Assembly (NCBI RefSeq): GCF_000170835.1
Contig: NZ_ABCP01000011.1
Span: forward strand, 1 to 64,000
DNA from: Marinobacter algicola DG893
Lineage (GTDB): Bacteria > Pseudomonadota > Gammaproteobacteria > Pseudomonadales > Oleiphilaceae
DNA: 64,000 nucleotides
Reading direction: 5' to 3'
Position 1 is the first letter of the stretch. Every line of letters starts with the position of its first letter. Below the pieces are notes generated by a model. That model searched no databases. It worked only from the letters and a program-made list of their open reading frames with translations, and was not told where the DNA came from. Of the stretch, positions 1-9,208 are shown in pieces. Made by a program: the position numbers and the translations under genes.

Positions 1-889
1 GCTTCTCAAGGGCGTGGGCGTCCACACCACCGGTTAACACCTTACCGGAGGACGGAATCACCGTGTTGTAGGCACGGGCCAGACGGGTGATCGAGTCCAG
101 CAGGATGACCACGTCTTTCTTGTGCTCGACCAGGCGCTTCGCCTTCTCGATGACCATCTCGGCCACCTGCACGTGGCGGGCCGGGGGCTCATCGAACGTG
201 GAGGCAATGACTTCACCACGCACCGTGCGTTGCATCTCGGTCACTTCTTCCGGACGCTCATCAATCAGCAGCACCATCACATGGCACTCTGGATTGTTAC
301 GAGTGATGGACTGGGCAATGCTCTGCATAAGCAGCGTCTTACCGGCTTTGGGTGGAGACACAATCAGGCCACGCTGGCCCTTGCCGATGGGCGCTACCAG
401 GTCCAGCACCCGGGAAGAAAGATCCTCAGTGCTGCCGTTACCGGCTTCGAGCATCAGGCGCTCGTCGGGGAACAGCGGCGTGAGATTTTCGAACAGGATC
501 TTGTTCCGCGCGTTATCCGGCTTGTCGAAGTTAATCTCGTTAACTTTCAACAGGGCAAAGTAACGCTCGCCGTCTTTGGGCGGGCGGATCTTGCCGGCAA
601 CGGTGTCACCAGTCCGCAGGTTGAAGCGGCGAATCTGGCTTGGCGACACGTAGATGTCGTCAGGACCGGCAAGGTATGAGGCGTCGGCGGAACGGAGGAA
701 GCCGAAACCGTCCTGCAGAATTTCCAGTACGCCGTCACCGTAAATGTCTTCGCCGCTTTTCGCATGCTTCTTCAGGATCGTGAAGATGACATCCTGCTTG
801 CGCGAGCGAGCCAGGTTATCGAGGCCCATCTCTTGCGCAATATCGAGCAATTCGGGCATGGAGTTCTGCTTGAGTTCAGTAAGGTTCAT
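1..889 (-). CDS. rho: Transcription termination factor Rho (5' part, runs off the left edge)
   Basis: Hexameric RNA-dependent ATPase that terminates transcription at Rho-dependent sites. The reverse strand from ATG at 889 encodes 296 residues of an expected ~420; the C-terminus lies outside the window. Visible parts: N-terminal helical domain (MNLTELKQ start), RNA-binding cold-shock-like domain with DGFGFLR near residues 60-66, Walker A SPPKAGKT at about 178-185, and Walker [17 protein letters not shown] at about 260-275. No frameshift is seen in the visible part. In many gammaproteobacteria trxA lies directly upstream of rho; here a four-gene molybdopterin operon on the opposite strand separates them. 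Confidence 0.97.
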   Translation of the reverse strand, partial: MNLTELKQNSMPELLDIAQEMGLDNLARSRKQDVIFTILKKHAKSGEDIYGDGVLEILQDGFGFLRSADASYLAGPDDIYVSPSQIRRFNLRTGDTVAGKIRPPKDGERYFALLKVNEINFDKPDNARNKILFENLTPLFPDERLMLEAGNGSTEDLSSRVLDLVAPIGKGQRGLIVSPPKAGKTLLMQSIAQSITRNNPECHVMVLLIDERPEEVTEMQRTVRGEVIASTFDEPPARHVQVAEMVIEKAKRLVEHKKDVVILLDSITRLARAYNTVIPSSGKVLTGGVDAHALEK

Positions 890-1258
890 AGGTTGTTAGA
901 TAGTCAGGAATGGAAGTAAACGAATATTGGAATGAAAGGGATGCCCCTAAACGGATTGATCGGATATACGTTGAACTTGGTGCTGGCCAGATGGAGCAAC
1001 CGGTGTAGATGGAGTCCGGAAAGGTACTGAAGCCAGAGACAGGAAGAACAACCGTTCGCCGGGCAACAGCGATCATCAGCCACCTTGCGTACCAATGTCA
1101 AGTAATGTCACGCATTTTTGAACCGAATTCTCCTTAACGGGCTCTTTCGCAGCATCCGCGAATACTCCCGCCTGCCTATGATGAGCGCCTCCCCTTCCAT
1201 TCATCATTCCCAATAGAGATACTGTTAGACAGACCTATAAAAACGTTGGAGAGCATCC
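890..1258. promoter_or_regulatory. Divergent intergenic region, rho leader and moaB promoter
   Basis: About 370 bases between the divergent rho and moaB starts. It must hold the rho promoter and leader (reverse strand) and the moaB promoter (forward strand). A GGAG ribosome-binding sequence lies just before the moaB ATG. I see no convincing small ORF, RNA gene or strong hairpin. Short ORFs on the reverse strand have no recognisable product. Confidence 0.4.
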
Positions 1259-1831
1259 ATGAGTATCGACGCCACCGTCGAACTGAAACCCCTGAGTATC
1301 GCCCTGCTGACGGTCTCCGACAGCCGTGGTGAAGCGGAAGACTCATCAGGAAAGTTCCTGGAGAACAGCATCATTGAAGCGGGCCACCGACTGGTTGCCC
1401 GACGCATCCTGCCGGATGATGTCTATCTTATACGGGCGCTGATGTCCGGCTGGATTGCCGACCCGGAGATCAATGCGGTGATCATCACCGGCGGCACTGG
1501 CTTTCATGAGCGCGACAGCACGCCAGAAGCCGTCGCCCCGCTGTTGGACAAGGCCATCGATGGCTTCGGCGAAGAGTTCCGCAGGCTTTCCGCCAGCGAG
1601 ATTGGCTCTTCCACTATCCAGTCCCGCGCCTTTGGAGGGCTGGCCAATCACACGGTGATATTCTGCCTGCCCGGCTCCACAAGTGCCTGCCGCACAGGCT
1701 GGAACGGCATTCTGGTCAGCCAGTTGGACAGCCGTCATGGCCCCTGTAACTTCTCAGACCTGGCACTCGGCAAGCCGGACAAGCCTCTCAGCCGGATCGA
1801 CCAGGTTATTGGCGAGAACTCGGAGCGATAA
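1259..1831 (+). CDS. moaB: Molybdenum cofactor biosynthesis protein MoaB/MogA family
   Basis: 190-residue protein of the MoCF-binding fold that adenylylates or otherwise handles molybdopterin before metal insertion, in the cytoplasm. The family signatures are present: LLTVSDSRG near the N-terminus, IITGGTG in the middle, ERDSTPEA after it, and a CLPGS loop towards the C-terminus. A GGAG ribosome-binding site is 7-8 bases before the ATG. It is the first gene of a tight operon: moeA starts 3 bases after its stop, and moaD and moaE follow. moaA and moaC are not in this window. MoaB and MogA are hard to separate by eye; length and C-terminal sequence fit MoaB better. Confidence 0.9.
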   Translation: MSIDATVELKPLSIALLTVSDSRGEAEDSSGKFLENSIIEAGHRLVARRILPDDVYLIRALMSGWIADPEINAVIITGGTGFHERDSTPEAVAPLLDKAIDGFGEEFRRLSASEIGSSTIQSRAFGGLANHTVIFCLPGSTSACRTGWNGILVSQLDSRHGPCNFSDLALGKPDKPLSRIDQVIGENSER

Positions 1832-1834
1832 TCC

Positions 1835-3049
1835 ATGGCAAGCTCCGACCTGACTCCCGTTGAAGAAGCCATTGACCATCTGGTTGCGCGGGCGCGCCCG
1901 ATCACGCGCTCGCAAACGGTGGCACTGACAAACAGTCTGGACCGGGTTCTGGCCCGCGACTACACAGTTCCGGCGGATGTACCACCAGCGGATAACAGTG
2001 CCGTCGACGGTTACGCCGTGCGTGCCGGGGACCTTGCCGGCGTGGGACCACTGCCGGTGTCTGGCCGCACTGCTGCCGGTGAAGCACGCCTTACCCTTGA
2101 GCCTGGAACGGCGGTGCGCCTTTTCACCGGTTCGGAAATCCCCTCCGGCGCGGACGCGGTCATCATGCAGGAACGGGTCAGCGTTTGCGGCGACGGCATC
2201 ACCGTCAACGGCCCCGTCAGCGAAGGCCAGAATATCCGTCGCCGTGGTCAGGACCTGGCTCAGGGCGATCTGGCACTGGCGGCGGGCACCAGGATCCGCC
2301 CCCAGGAAATGGGCCTGCTGGGCTCCATTGGTGCGGCAGACGTTGCCGTGTATGCAAAACTGAAAGTCGCCATTCTCACTACCGGCGATGAGTTGGTGGA
2401 CCCCGGACAACCTCTGGGCCCCGGACAGATCTATAATAGCAATCGCTACACTCTGCTGGGATTGCTGGCGAAAGCAGGTTGCGAGGTGGTGCTTTGTGAA
2501 TCCCTGAAAGACACCCGGGAAGCGACCCGCAGCACTCTTGAGCGGGCTGCAACCGACGCCGACCTGATCATCACCAGCGGCGGCGTGTCGGTGGGCGAGG
2601 AAGACCATGTTCGGGCGGTGCTGGAGGAATCAGGCGACCTGTCCCTGTGGCGACTTGCCAGTAAACCTGGCAAACCAATGGCTTTCGGTACGATTGGCGA
2701 TACGCCGGTGCTGGGCTTGCCCGGCAATCCGGTGGCCGTGCTGGTCAGCTTTATGGTGATGGGTATGCCGTTTGTTCGCGCCTGCCAGGGCCGAACTGGG
2801 GGCACTGGCGGTGGTGAATGGGTCCCGGCCGGATTCTCCACGGAGAAGCCCTCGATTCGTCGACAGTATGTCCGTGCCCGTAAGAACGTTGGCGATGACG
2901 GCCTCACGATCACGGCCTATCCCAACCAGAGCTCCGGCGTCCTGAGCTCTGCCTGCTGGGCTGAGGGTTTGGCTGTGGTGCCTGAGAACAAGACCATTAA
3001 CCTTGGCGACCCTGTTATTTATTACTCGTTTGCGGAGCTTCTGGAATGA
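1835..3049 (+). CDS. moeA: Molybdopterin molybdenumtransferase MoeA
   Basis: 404-residue enzyme that inserts molybdate into adenylylated molybdopterin to give active Mo cofactor. Typical features are the N-terminal DGYAVRAGD segment, GSEIPSGADAVIMQE in the middle, the MoCF-binding domain with LTTGDELVDPG and IITSGGVSVGEEDH, and the signature GLPGNPVAVLVSF near residue 290. Length is normal for the family. It begins 3 bases after moaB, and its stop overlaps the moaD start in an ATGA arrangement, consistent with translational coupling. Confidence 0.96.
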   Translation: MASSDLTPVEEAIDHLVARARPITRSQTVALTNSLDRVLARDYTVPADVPPADNSAVDGYAVRAGDLAGVGPLPVSGRTAAGEARLTLEPGTAVRLFTGSEIPSGADAVIMQERVSVCGDGITVNGPVSEGQNIRRRGQDLAQGDLALAAGTRIRPQEMGLLGSIGAADVAVYAKLKVAILTTGDELVDPGQPLGPGQIYNSNRYTLLGLLAKAGCEVVLCESLKDTREATRSTLERAATDADLIITSGGVSVGEEDHVRAVLEESGDLSLWRLASKPGKPMAFGTIGDTPVLGLPGNPVAVLVSFMVMGMPFVRACQGRTGGTGGGEWVPAGFSTEKPSIRRQYVRARKNVGDDGLTITAYPNQSSGVLSSACWAEGLAVVPENKTINLGDPVIYYSFAELLE

Positions 3050-3315
3050 CCATGGCTACGGATAATTCTATTACGGTGAAGTTCTTTGCCCGCCTGAGGG
3101 AGGAACTGGATACAACCACGCTGACGGTTGAGGCCCAACCCGGACTGACAGCCGGGCAACTGTTGCGCAGCCTCGCCACCAAAGGGGGCAGCTGGGCCCA
3201 GCTGGACGGCGAGCAACCGGTGATGATTGCGGTCAATCAGGTGATGACCAAGCCTGACAGAGCGCTACAGCCGGGCGATGAAGTGGCCTTTTTCCCACCA
3301 GTGACGGGAGGTTGA
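3046..3315 (+). CDS. moaD: Molybdopterin synthase sulfur carrier subunit MoaD
   Basis: 89-residue ubiquitin-like sulfur carrier, the small subunit of molybdopterin synthase. It ends in the diagnostic FFPPVTGG; the terminal Gly-Gly is thiocarboxylated by the adenylyltransferase partner and donates sulfur to precursor Z. The ATG overlaps the moeA stop codon (ATGA), and the next gene is its partner subunit moaE. Length and C-terminus are exactly as expected. Confidence 0.95.
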   Translation: MTMATDNSITVKFFARLREELDTTTLTVEAQPGLTAGQLLRSLATKGGSWAQLDGEQPVMIAVNQVMTKPDRALQPGDEVAFFPPVTGG

Positions 3316-3316
3316 T

Positions 3317-3763
3317 GTGATCCGCGTCCAGCAACAGGATTTTGATCCTGCTGAAGAGTACCGCGCCCTTCGGAACAGTGGTTCCGGCACCGGGGCCATC
3401 GCGACGTTTACCGGTCTGGTTCGGGACAGTGGCGACCTGAGCGGTGTAACGGGGCTTTTTCTGGAGCACTATCCGGGGATGACGGAGCAGGTTATCGAGG
3501 GGCTGGTTCTTGAAGCCTCACGGCGCTGGGATGTCCGGGACGCACGGATTATTCACCGGGTGGGATCGCTGGCATTGGCTGATCAGATTGTGTTTGTGGG
3601 AGTGTGTAGTGCCCATCGCGGGGATGCGTTTGCGGCCTGTGAGTTCATCATGGACGCGTTGAAGACGTCGGCGCCGTTCTGGAAGAAGGAGATTACGGGC
3701 GATACGGAGCACTGGGTTGAGCAGAAGGCTGCTGACCTGGATCGGACTCAGAGCTGGGACTAG
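3317..3763 (+). CDS. moaE: Molybdopterin synthase catalytic subunit MoaE
   Basis: 148-residue large subunit of molybdopterin synthase; with MoaD it converts precursor Z to molybdopterin. The N-terminal half contains GAIATFTGLVRD, followed by LEHYPGMTE. The C-terminal half has the conserved HRVGSLALAD and the SAHRGDAFAACEF block, then APFWKKE with the catalytic lysines. The start is GTG at 3317, one base after the moaD stop; the overlapping ATG at 3315 runs straight into a stop. It is the last gene of the operon; an inverted repeat follows about 30 bases later. Confidence 0.95.
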   Translation: MIRVQQQDFDPAEEYRALRNSGSGTGAIATFTGLVRDSGDLSGVTGLFLEHYPGMTEQVIEGLVLEASRRWDVRDARIIHRVGSLALADQIVFVGVCSAHRGDAFAACEFIMDALKTSAPFWKKEITGDTEHWVEQKAADLDRTQSWD

Positions 3764-3793
3764 CGCTCAACGCCGCATAGCAAGACGGCAAGC

Positions 3794-3895
3794 AATGAAG
3801 AACAGGCTTTCCGAAAAACGCTGTAAATACCTCCATGTACGCTTGGGCTCCGCCATCCATGGCTCCGCACATTTTCGGAAAGCCTGTTCTTCATT
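3794..3895. repeat. Long inverted repeat with perfect 24-bp arms
   Basis: Bases 3794-3817 (AATGAAGAACAGGC...CCGAAAA) and 3872-3895 are perfect reverse complements over 24 bases. The 54-base spacer contains the phrases CCTCCATGTACGCTTGG and CCATCCATGG. It lies between convergent moaE and trxA. It is too long and lacks the T-tract for a simple terminator. It resembles dispersed intergenic palindromic elements of marine gammaproteobacteria, but that family assignment is from memory and only one copy is visible here. Confidence 0.75.
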
Positions 3896-3925
3896 ACTCG
3901 CCTGATTGGCTGCTGGCCTGGCAAT

Positions 3926-3965
3926 AAAAAAACCGCCCGTGAACCTCGGCTCAGGGGCGGTTTTT
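3926..3965. terminator. Bidirectional intrinsic terminator between moaE and trxA
   Basis: AAAAACCGCCC (3928-3938) pairs with GGGCGGTTTTT (3955-3965). A-rich flank on the left and T-run on the right make it a terminator in both directions. It lies 15 bases beyond the trxA stop and beyond moaE. Confidence 0.88.
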
Positions 3966-3980
3966 GGCCGGTGACAGCAA

Positions 3981-4307
3981 TCAGAGATTGCTGTCGAGGA
4001 ACGCGGCCAGTTGTGACTTGGACAGTGCGCCCACTTTGGTCGCGTCCACGTTGCCGTTCTTGAACAGCATAAGGGTGGGGATGCCGCGAATGTTGAATTT
4101 GGGCGGGGTCTGCTCGTTTTCGTCGATGTTCAGTTTGCAGACTTTCAGCTTGCCTTCGTACTCTTCAGCCATTTCTTCCAGGACCGGCGCGATCATCTTG
4201 CATGGGCCGCACCATTCTGCCCAGTAATCCACCAGTACCGGTACGTCTGACTGCAGTACATCCTGCTCAAAAGAAGCATCTGTAACGTTTACAATATTTC
4301 CGCTCAT
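3981..4307 (-). CDS. trxA: Thioredoxin 1
   Basis: 108-residue cytoplasmic dithiol-disulfide oxidoreductase that reduces ribonucleotide reductase, PAPS reductase and many other partners. The active site WCGPCK is at residues 32-37, with the cis-proline RGIPTLMLF and the C-terminal helix intact. Length matches classical TrxA. It is transcribed leftward from the divergent region shared with ppx and ends at a strong hairpin. The usual trxA-rho adjacency is broken by the molybdopterin genes. Confidence 0.97.
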   Translation of the reverse strand: MSGNIVNVTDASFEQDVLQSDVPVLVDYWAEWCGPCKMIAPVLEEMAEEYEGKLKVCKLNIDENEQTPPKFNIRGIPTLMLFKNGNVDATKVGALSKSQLAAFLDSNL

Positions 4308-4680
4308 TTCAATTTCCCGATTCGTGCACCCACCAGCGACTCTGGCCGCCTGAGTGATGCTGTTGACTGTTCTGACCGTTGCCGCAAAAGGCTTGGGGCA
4401 ACCGAATTCCTAAATTATTGTAAGCCTTACTTTACGCGATTGGTCACGCGTATGTGAAGCGCTTCGTTCCACCCCGGCACTTCGGATTACCCTCATCCTG
4501 ACGGATACCGCCCCATTGCGTTACACCGCATATCGCTTATAGTAATCCCCAGGCATGGTGGTCAAACGCCCGCTTTCGCCCTGATAACAATGGTTTCATG
4601 AACGCTGCCGTGTTTCCGGCATGCATTCTTTCAAGCTCCCTTCCCTCTATTTAGGGCCTGGCAGAAGGAATTCAATACAC
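4308..4680. promoter_or_regulatory. Divergent trxA/ppx intergenic region
   Basis: About 370 bases holding promoters for leftward trxA and rightward ppx. An in-frame ATG at 4621 could extend ppx, but there is no ribosome-binding sequence in front of it. An AAGGAA sequence lies about 10 bases before the GTG at 4681. Nothing else is recognised. Confidence 0.4.
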
Positions 4681-6192
4681 GTGACGGCCAACTCTTCCGC
4701 CACCCCGCCAGAACTGCTCGCTGCAATCGATATGGGCTCCAACAGTTTTCACATGGTGGTCGCCCGCCTGGTTCACGGTGAAATCCGTACCCTGGAGAAG
4801 ATGGGGGAAAAGGTCCAACTCGGTGCCGGGCTGGACAGTCATAATCGCCTCACCGAAGACGCCCAGGAGCGCGCCCTGGCCTGCCTTAGCCGTTTTGCCC
4901 AGAGGCTTCAGGGCATGCCGCCGGAGGCGGTCCAGGTGGTAGGCACCAACGCGTTGCGGGTGGCGCGCAACGCCCATGAATTCATGACAAGGGCGGAAGA
5001 GGTGCTGGGGTACCCAGTGGAGATCATCGCCGGCCGAGAGGAGGCCCGTCTGATTTACCTCGGTGTGTCACACACCCTGTCGGATGACAGTGGTCGGCGC
5101 CTGGTGATTGATATCGGCGGCGGCAGTACCGAGTTTATCATTGGGGAGCGCTTCGAGCCCCAGGAACTGGAAAGTCTGCACATGGGCTGCGTGTCGTTCC
5201 GCAACCGATACTTTCCGGACGGCAAGATTACCCGCAAGCAAATGGACAAAGCCGTTACGCACGCCGAACAGGAACTGCTCAACATTCGTCAGCACTTCCG
5301 CAGTAAGGGCTGGCAAAGCGCAGTGGGGTCTTCCGGCTCAATCAAAGCGATTGCCAGCGTGTTGACCAGCCTCAGGATCACTGACGGCACGATCACCCTG
5401 GACGCCATGATGGAACTCAGGACCCGGCTGGTCGATATGGGCAAGGCCGAGAAACTGGGTGATCTGGGCGTCCGCGCCGATCGCCAAAGTATCTTCCCGG
5501 CGGGGTTTGCGATTTTGATGGGCGCATTCCAGTCACTGCAGATAACGGAAATGACGTTCGCCGACGGCGCCCTGAGGGAAGGCCTGCTGTACGACATCGC
5601 CGGCCGGATTCAGCACGAAGATGTAAGGGTGCGAACGATACAGGCCCTGCAGGAACGCTATCACGTAGACCAGGATCACGGCAGCGCTGTGGAGCATACG
5701 GCTATCGCAGCCTGGAAGCAGGTGGCCGACACCTGGGGGCTGAACACGGCGATTGATGAAGAGGTGCTGCGCTGGGCCTGCCGACTGCATGAAATCGGCC
5801 TGACCATCTCACACAGCCAGTACCACAAGCACGGCGCCTACCTGTTGCGGTATTCCGACCTTCCCGGCTTCAGCCAGCAATTCCAGCGTGATCTGGCAAC
5901 ACTGGTTCGCGGACACCGGCGCAAGTTCTCTTCCGCCATTTTTGACGGGCTGAACCCCGAAGACGTTCCCCGCCTGCGCTACCTCTGCGTACTGGTTCGA
6001 CTGGCAGTGCTGTTGCAGCATCCGCGGAATCATGAACAGCCACCCGAATTCCGCCTGCATCCGTCCAACAACGGTCTGTCCCTGGAATTCACTGCGGGAT
6101 GGCTGGATGAACGCCCGCTGACCCTCGCCGATCTTGAAAACGAGCGCGATTACCTAGCCAAACAGAACTTCACCCTGGAGGTGAAATTCTAG
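4681..6192 (+). CDS. ppx: Exopolyphosphatase Ppx
   Basis: Ppx/GppA family phosphatase of the actin-like ATPase fold that hydrolyses inorganic polyphosphate from its ends. From GTG 4681 it has about 503 residues. It starts with the phosphate-binding AAIDMGSNSFHMVVARL, then EIIAGREEARLIYLGV, VIDIGGGSTEF and GSSGSIKA. The C-terminal HD-type region carries RLHEIGLTISHSQYHKHGAYL. GTG 4681 is preferred over ATG 4621 because of AAGGAA upstream and because the family signature then begins near residue 15. It ends four bases inside the convergent ABC-F gene. The trxA-ppx divergent pair is common in this group. Confidence 0.93.
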   Translation: MTANSSATPPELLAAIDMGSNSFHMVVARLVHGEIRTLEKMGEKVQLGAGLDSHNRLTEDAQERALACLSRFAQRLQGMPPEAVQVVGTNALRVARNAHEFMTRAEEVLGYPVEIIAGREEARLIYLGVSHTLSDDSGRRLVIDIGGGSTEFIIGERFEPQELESLHMGCVSFRNRYFPDGKITRKQMDKAVTHAEQELLNIRQHFRSKGWQSAVGSSGSIKAIASVLTSLRITDGTITLDAMMELRTRLVDMGKAEKLGDLGVRADRQSIFPAGFAILMGAFQSLQITEMTFADGALREGLLYDIAGRIQHEDVRVRTIQALQERYHVDQDHGSAVEHTAIAAWKQVADTWGLNTAIDEEVLRWACRLHEIGLTISHSQYHKHGAYLLRYSDLPGFSQQFQRDLATLVRGHRRKFSSAIFDGLNPEDVPRLRYLCVLVRLAVLLQHPRNHEQPPEFRLHPSNNGLSLEFTAGWLDERPLTLADLENERDYLAKQNFTLEVKF

Positions 6193-8144
6193 GGCGTTAG
6201 TTCTGCTTCAAGGCTCTCGACCGTCTCGCTGATTTCAAGCCATTCGGCTTCTACCTCTGCCAGACGACTCTTTGCGGTAGCCTGTTGCCCCAAAAGCTCC
6301 TTGAGCTTCTGCTTGCCCTGATCGGCATAAAGCTCCGGCTCTGAAAGGCTCTGTTCCAGCGTCACCAGCGTGGACTGAAGCTGGTCCATCTCTTTCTCCA
6401 GTGCATCCTGTTGCTTACGGTAGGGGCTGAGTTTCTGGCGAATGGCGGCTTCCGCCCGCTTTCGCGCCTTGCGATCGTCAGCGTTCTTGCCAGCACCACT
6501 ACCCGCGGCCAACGCCTTATCGCCGGTGGTCTGGGCCCCGCCACCTTCCCGGCGTGGAGCTTCGGTTTCGTCCTTGCGACGGTCCGCCAGCCAGCGCTCG
6601 TAGTCTTCCAGGTCGCCTTCGTATTCTGTGACCCGGCCCTCATTCACCAACCAGAAATCATCGACCGTGTTACGCAGCAGGTGACGATCGTGTGAGACCA
6701 CCACAATTGCCCCTTCAAAGTTTTGTAGCGCCATGGTCAGGGCCTGACGCATTTCCAGGTCAAGGTGGTTGGTGGGCTCGTCCAGCAGCAACAGGTTGGG
6801 CTTTTGCCAGGCAATCACCGCCAACGCCACGCGGGCCTTTTCGCCACCGGAGAATGAGCGGATAGCGCTCAGGGCCTCGTCGCCGTGGAAGTCAAAGCCA
6901 CCCAAAAAATTACGGATACTTTGCTCGGAGGCTTTCGGTGCAAGCCGCTGCAGGTGCAGGAACGGGCTTGCATCCAGGTCCAGCGACTCCAACTGATGCT
7001 GGGCAAAATAACCGATCGCCACGTGCTCTCCCGTGGTCCGTTCACCCCGTAACAGGGTGCTTTGCCCCCTTAGCGCATCCATCAACGTGGATTTGCCCGC
7101 GCCATTGGGCCCCAAAAGGCCAATACGACTGCCCGGCAACAGCGACAGGTTAATGCCTTCGAGCACAACGGTATCGCCATAACCGGCCGCGCCATTACGA
7201 ATCGACATCAGCGGATTGGACACCTTGTCAGCCACCGGAAACTCGAAACTGAACGGGGAATCCACGTGGGCTGGAGCAATTTTCTCCATACGCTCCAGCG
7301 CTTTGACCCGACTTTGTGCCTGGCGGGCCTTGGTGGCTTTTGCTTTAAAACGATCGATGAATCGCTGAATCTCGGCGATTCTTGCCTGCTGGCGCTCATA
7401 CCCGGCCTGCTGCTGGGCAATACGTTCACTGCGCTGGGTCTCAAATGATGAGTAATTACCCGTATACAGATCCAGCCGCCGCTGATCAAAGTGAACCAGG
7501 TGGGTCGCCACACGATCCATAAAGTCCCGGTCGTGGGAAATAAACAACAGGGTGCCCTCGTACCGCCGCAGCCAGTTCTCAAGCCAAAGACAAGCGTCCA
7601 GGTCCAGGTGGTTGGTAGGCTCATCCAACAACAGCAGATCAGACGGGCGCATCAACGCCTGGGCCAGATTGAGGCGTATTCGCCAGCCGCCTGAAAACGA
7701 AGACACCGGCCGATCGGCGTCGGCATCCGAAAACCCCAAACCTCTCAGCAACGCCTCCGCGCGGCGCGGCGCAGACCAGGCTTCATGGATGTCGAGTTCG
7801 CCATGGATACGGGCAATACGGTGATCGTCACCCCGTTCTTCTGCGTCAGCTAACTCTGACTCCATGCGTCGCAAATCATAGTCGCCATCCAGCACAAAAT
7901 CCCGGGCTGAGCGGGACGAGGCAGCCACTTCCTGGGCCATGTGGGCGATTCGGCACCCACCGGGCAGAGACGCACTGCCCTGCTCCGGCGCCAGCTGACC
8001 CAGCAATAACTGGAACAAACTGGACTTGCCAGCACCATTGGCACCCACTATCGCGACCCGTTGGCCGGGTTGGATGGTCAGGTTGACGGCTTCTAGCAAC
8101 CAGACGCCACCTCGTTGTAAACTAAGATCGGTTATCGTAAGCAT
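6189..8144 (-). CDS. ABC-F family ATPase, YheS type
   Basis: Soluble duplicated ATPase of the ABC-F class, which acts on ribosomes rather than in membranes. 651 residues contain two nucleotide-binding domains. Walker A motifs are GANGAGKSS and GPNGAGKST, ABC signatures are SFSGGWRIRL and SFSGGEKARV, and both Walker B motifs read LLLLDEPTNHLDL. The linker between domains is helical, and there is a C-terminal charged coiled coil (roughly residues 530-650). Length and C-terminal extension fit YheS better than Uup or EttA. There is no transmembrane segment. Its stop overlaps the end of convergent ppx by four bases. Confidence 0.92.
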   Translation of the reverse strand: MLTITDLSLQRGGVWLLEAVNLTIQPGQRVAIVGANGAGKSSLFQLLLGQLAPEQGSASLPGGCRIAHMAQEVAASSRSARDFVLDGDYDLRRMESELADAEERGDDHRIARIHGELDIHEAWSAPRRAEALLRGLGFSDADADRPVSSFSGGWRIRLNLAQALMRPSDLLLLDEPTNHLDLDACLWLENWLRRYEGTLLFISHDRDFMDRVATHLVHFDQRRLDLYTGNYSSFETQRSERIAQQQAGYERQQARIAEIQRFIDRFKAKATKARQAQSRVKALERMEKIAPAHVDSPFSFEFPVADKVSNPLMSIRNGAAGYGDTVVLEGINLSLLPGSRIGLLGPNGAGKSTLMDALRGQSTLLRGERTTGEHVAIGYFAQHQLESLDLDASPFLHLQRLAPKASEQSIRNFLGGFDFHGDEALSAIRSFSGGEKARVALAVIAWQKPNLLLLDEPTNHLDLEMRQALTMALQNFEGAIVVVSHDRHLLRNTVDDFWLVNEGRVTEYEGDLEDYERWLADRRKDETEAPRREGGGAQTTGDKALAAGSGAGKNADDRKARKRAEAAIRQKLSPYRKQQDALEKEMDQLQSTLVTLEQSLSEPELYADQGKQKLKELLGQQATAKSRLAEVEAEWLEISETVESLEAELTP

Positions 8145-8192
8145 AACGTAATGGTATCAAGGAACGTTTGATAAGGAACCGGCCTGGCCCCT

Positions 8193-8723
8193 ATGGCGTG
8201 TAGCGGTAGCAAGATACCTGAGGATGCAGACCCGGAAAACCCATTGTGGCGGTTTGCCTGTCGTTTCTGGGAATCCTCTGCGGCACGGGAGGCGTGCCTT
8301 GGCCTGCAGGATCGTGGCTGGAGTGTTACCCGGCTTCTCTGCGCGGCGTGGCTGGCCACTTCAGGCAAGGTATTGCCTGGCACCGAAAGCGCACAGGTAA
8401 CCGCATGGCGGCGCGACGTCACGGAGCCGCTCCGATCAGTGAAGAAAGCCATTACGAAAAATAATCCCCGCACTGCTATGGTAAGAGAGTACATTGCCCG
8501 TAGCGAACTTGAAGCGGAGCGAGTAGAACTGGCTTTGGCCTATCAGGCCCTGATTTCAGACAAACATACAGGCAGCGGTGAGGTAGCAACGGCCAATCTG
8601 GCCCTTAGCAACTTGCTCGCCGCAGCACCAGAGAAGACAATGGATAACGAGACCGGCAGCTTGCTGGACATTTTGACCAGAGAACTGTCGACACTCGTTG
8701 AAGGAGATAACAAGCCATGTTGA
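8193..8723 (+). CDS. DUF2390 (TIGR02444) family protein
   Basis: 176-residue protein of unknown function, recognised by NPLWRFACRFW near the start and QDRGWSVTRLLCAAWLA in the first third, typical of the gammaproteobacterial DUF2390 family. The remainder is helical and hydrophilic, with no signal peptide or membrane segment. It is divergent from the ABC-F gene with a 48-base gap, an arrangement often seen for this pair. Its end overlaps the next gene by seven bases, so the two are probably co-translated. Confidence 0.8.
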   Translation: MACSGSKIPEDADPENPLWRFACRFWESSAAREACLGLQDRGWSVTRLLCAAWLATSGKVLPGTESAQVTAWRRDVTEPLRSVKKAITKNNPRTAMVREYIARSELEAERVELALAYQALISDKHTGSGEVATANLALSNLLAAAPEKTMDNETGSLLDILTRELSTLVEGDNKPC

Positions 8724-9103
8724 TGAAATGGCTAGTCCGGCTGGCGTTCCCCGCTCTCGGCGTCCTGGTGGCACTGATGTTTTTCGGACTGAATGACCCC
8801 GCGGAAACCACCAGCAAACCCGCAAAGGCCGAAACCAACGCGGAAATTCCCGCGTTTGAGGGCCTGGTTCCCTCACCGGTCCCGACGGAGGGGCCCGACA
8901 TCGTCTTCAAATGGAAGGATAGCGATGGCAGCTGGCACTACGCTGACAAGCCGCCTGCGCAAGGCCCCTGGAACGCATTGGCGATCGAGCGATCTGACAG
9001 CAAGAGCGTACGCCCGCCCGTGCCCGACTCGGAAACCGATTGGCAATCGCCCTACCGTGCGCCTTTTTCGCTCGGCCCCAGCACTGCCAATAACGGCAGT
9101 TGA
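8717..9103 (+). CDS. DUF4124-like single-pass membrane or exported protein
   Basis: 128 residues. One hydrophobic N-terminal segment (about residues 4-24) could be an uncleaved anchor. An acidic, proline-rich linker follows, then the motif VFKWKDSDGSWHYADKPP, which matches the core of DUF4124 domains (K-W-x-D-x-x-G-x-x-x-Y-x-D-x-P-P). The biochemical role of such domains is not known; they usually face the periplasm. It overlaps the upstream DUF2390 gene, suggesting an operon. Confidence 0.65.
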   Translation: MLMKWLVRLAFPALGVLVALMFFGLNDPAETTSKPAKAETNAEIPAFEGLVPSPVPTEGPDIVFKWKDSDGSWHYADKPPAQGPWNALAIERSDSKSVRPPVPDSETDWQSPYRAPFSLGPSTANNGS

Positions 9104-9208
9104 GATTACGCCCTTCCTTAACACATGTTCAGTGGCATCTGGCGACAGAACCCGTTACCTTCTGTGCGTTCCCGATCATTCAATGCATGCTTAACTAAGG
9201 ACGATGTA

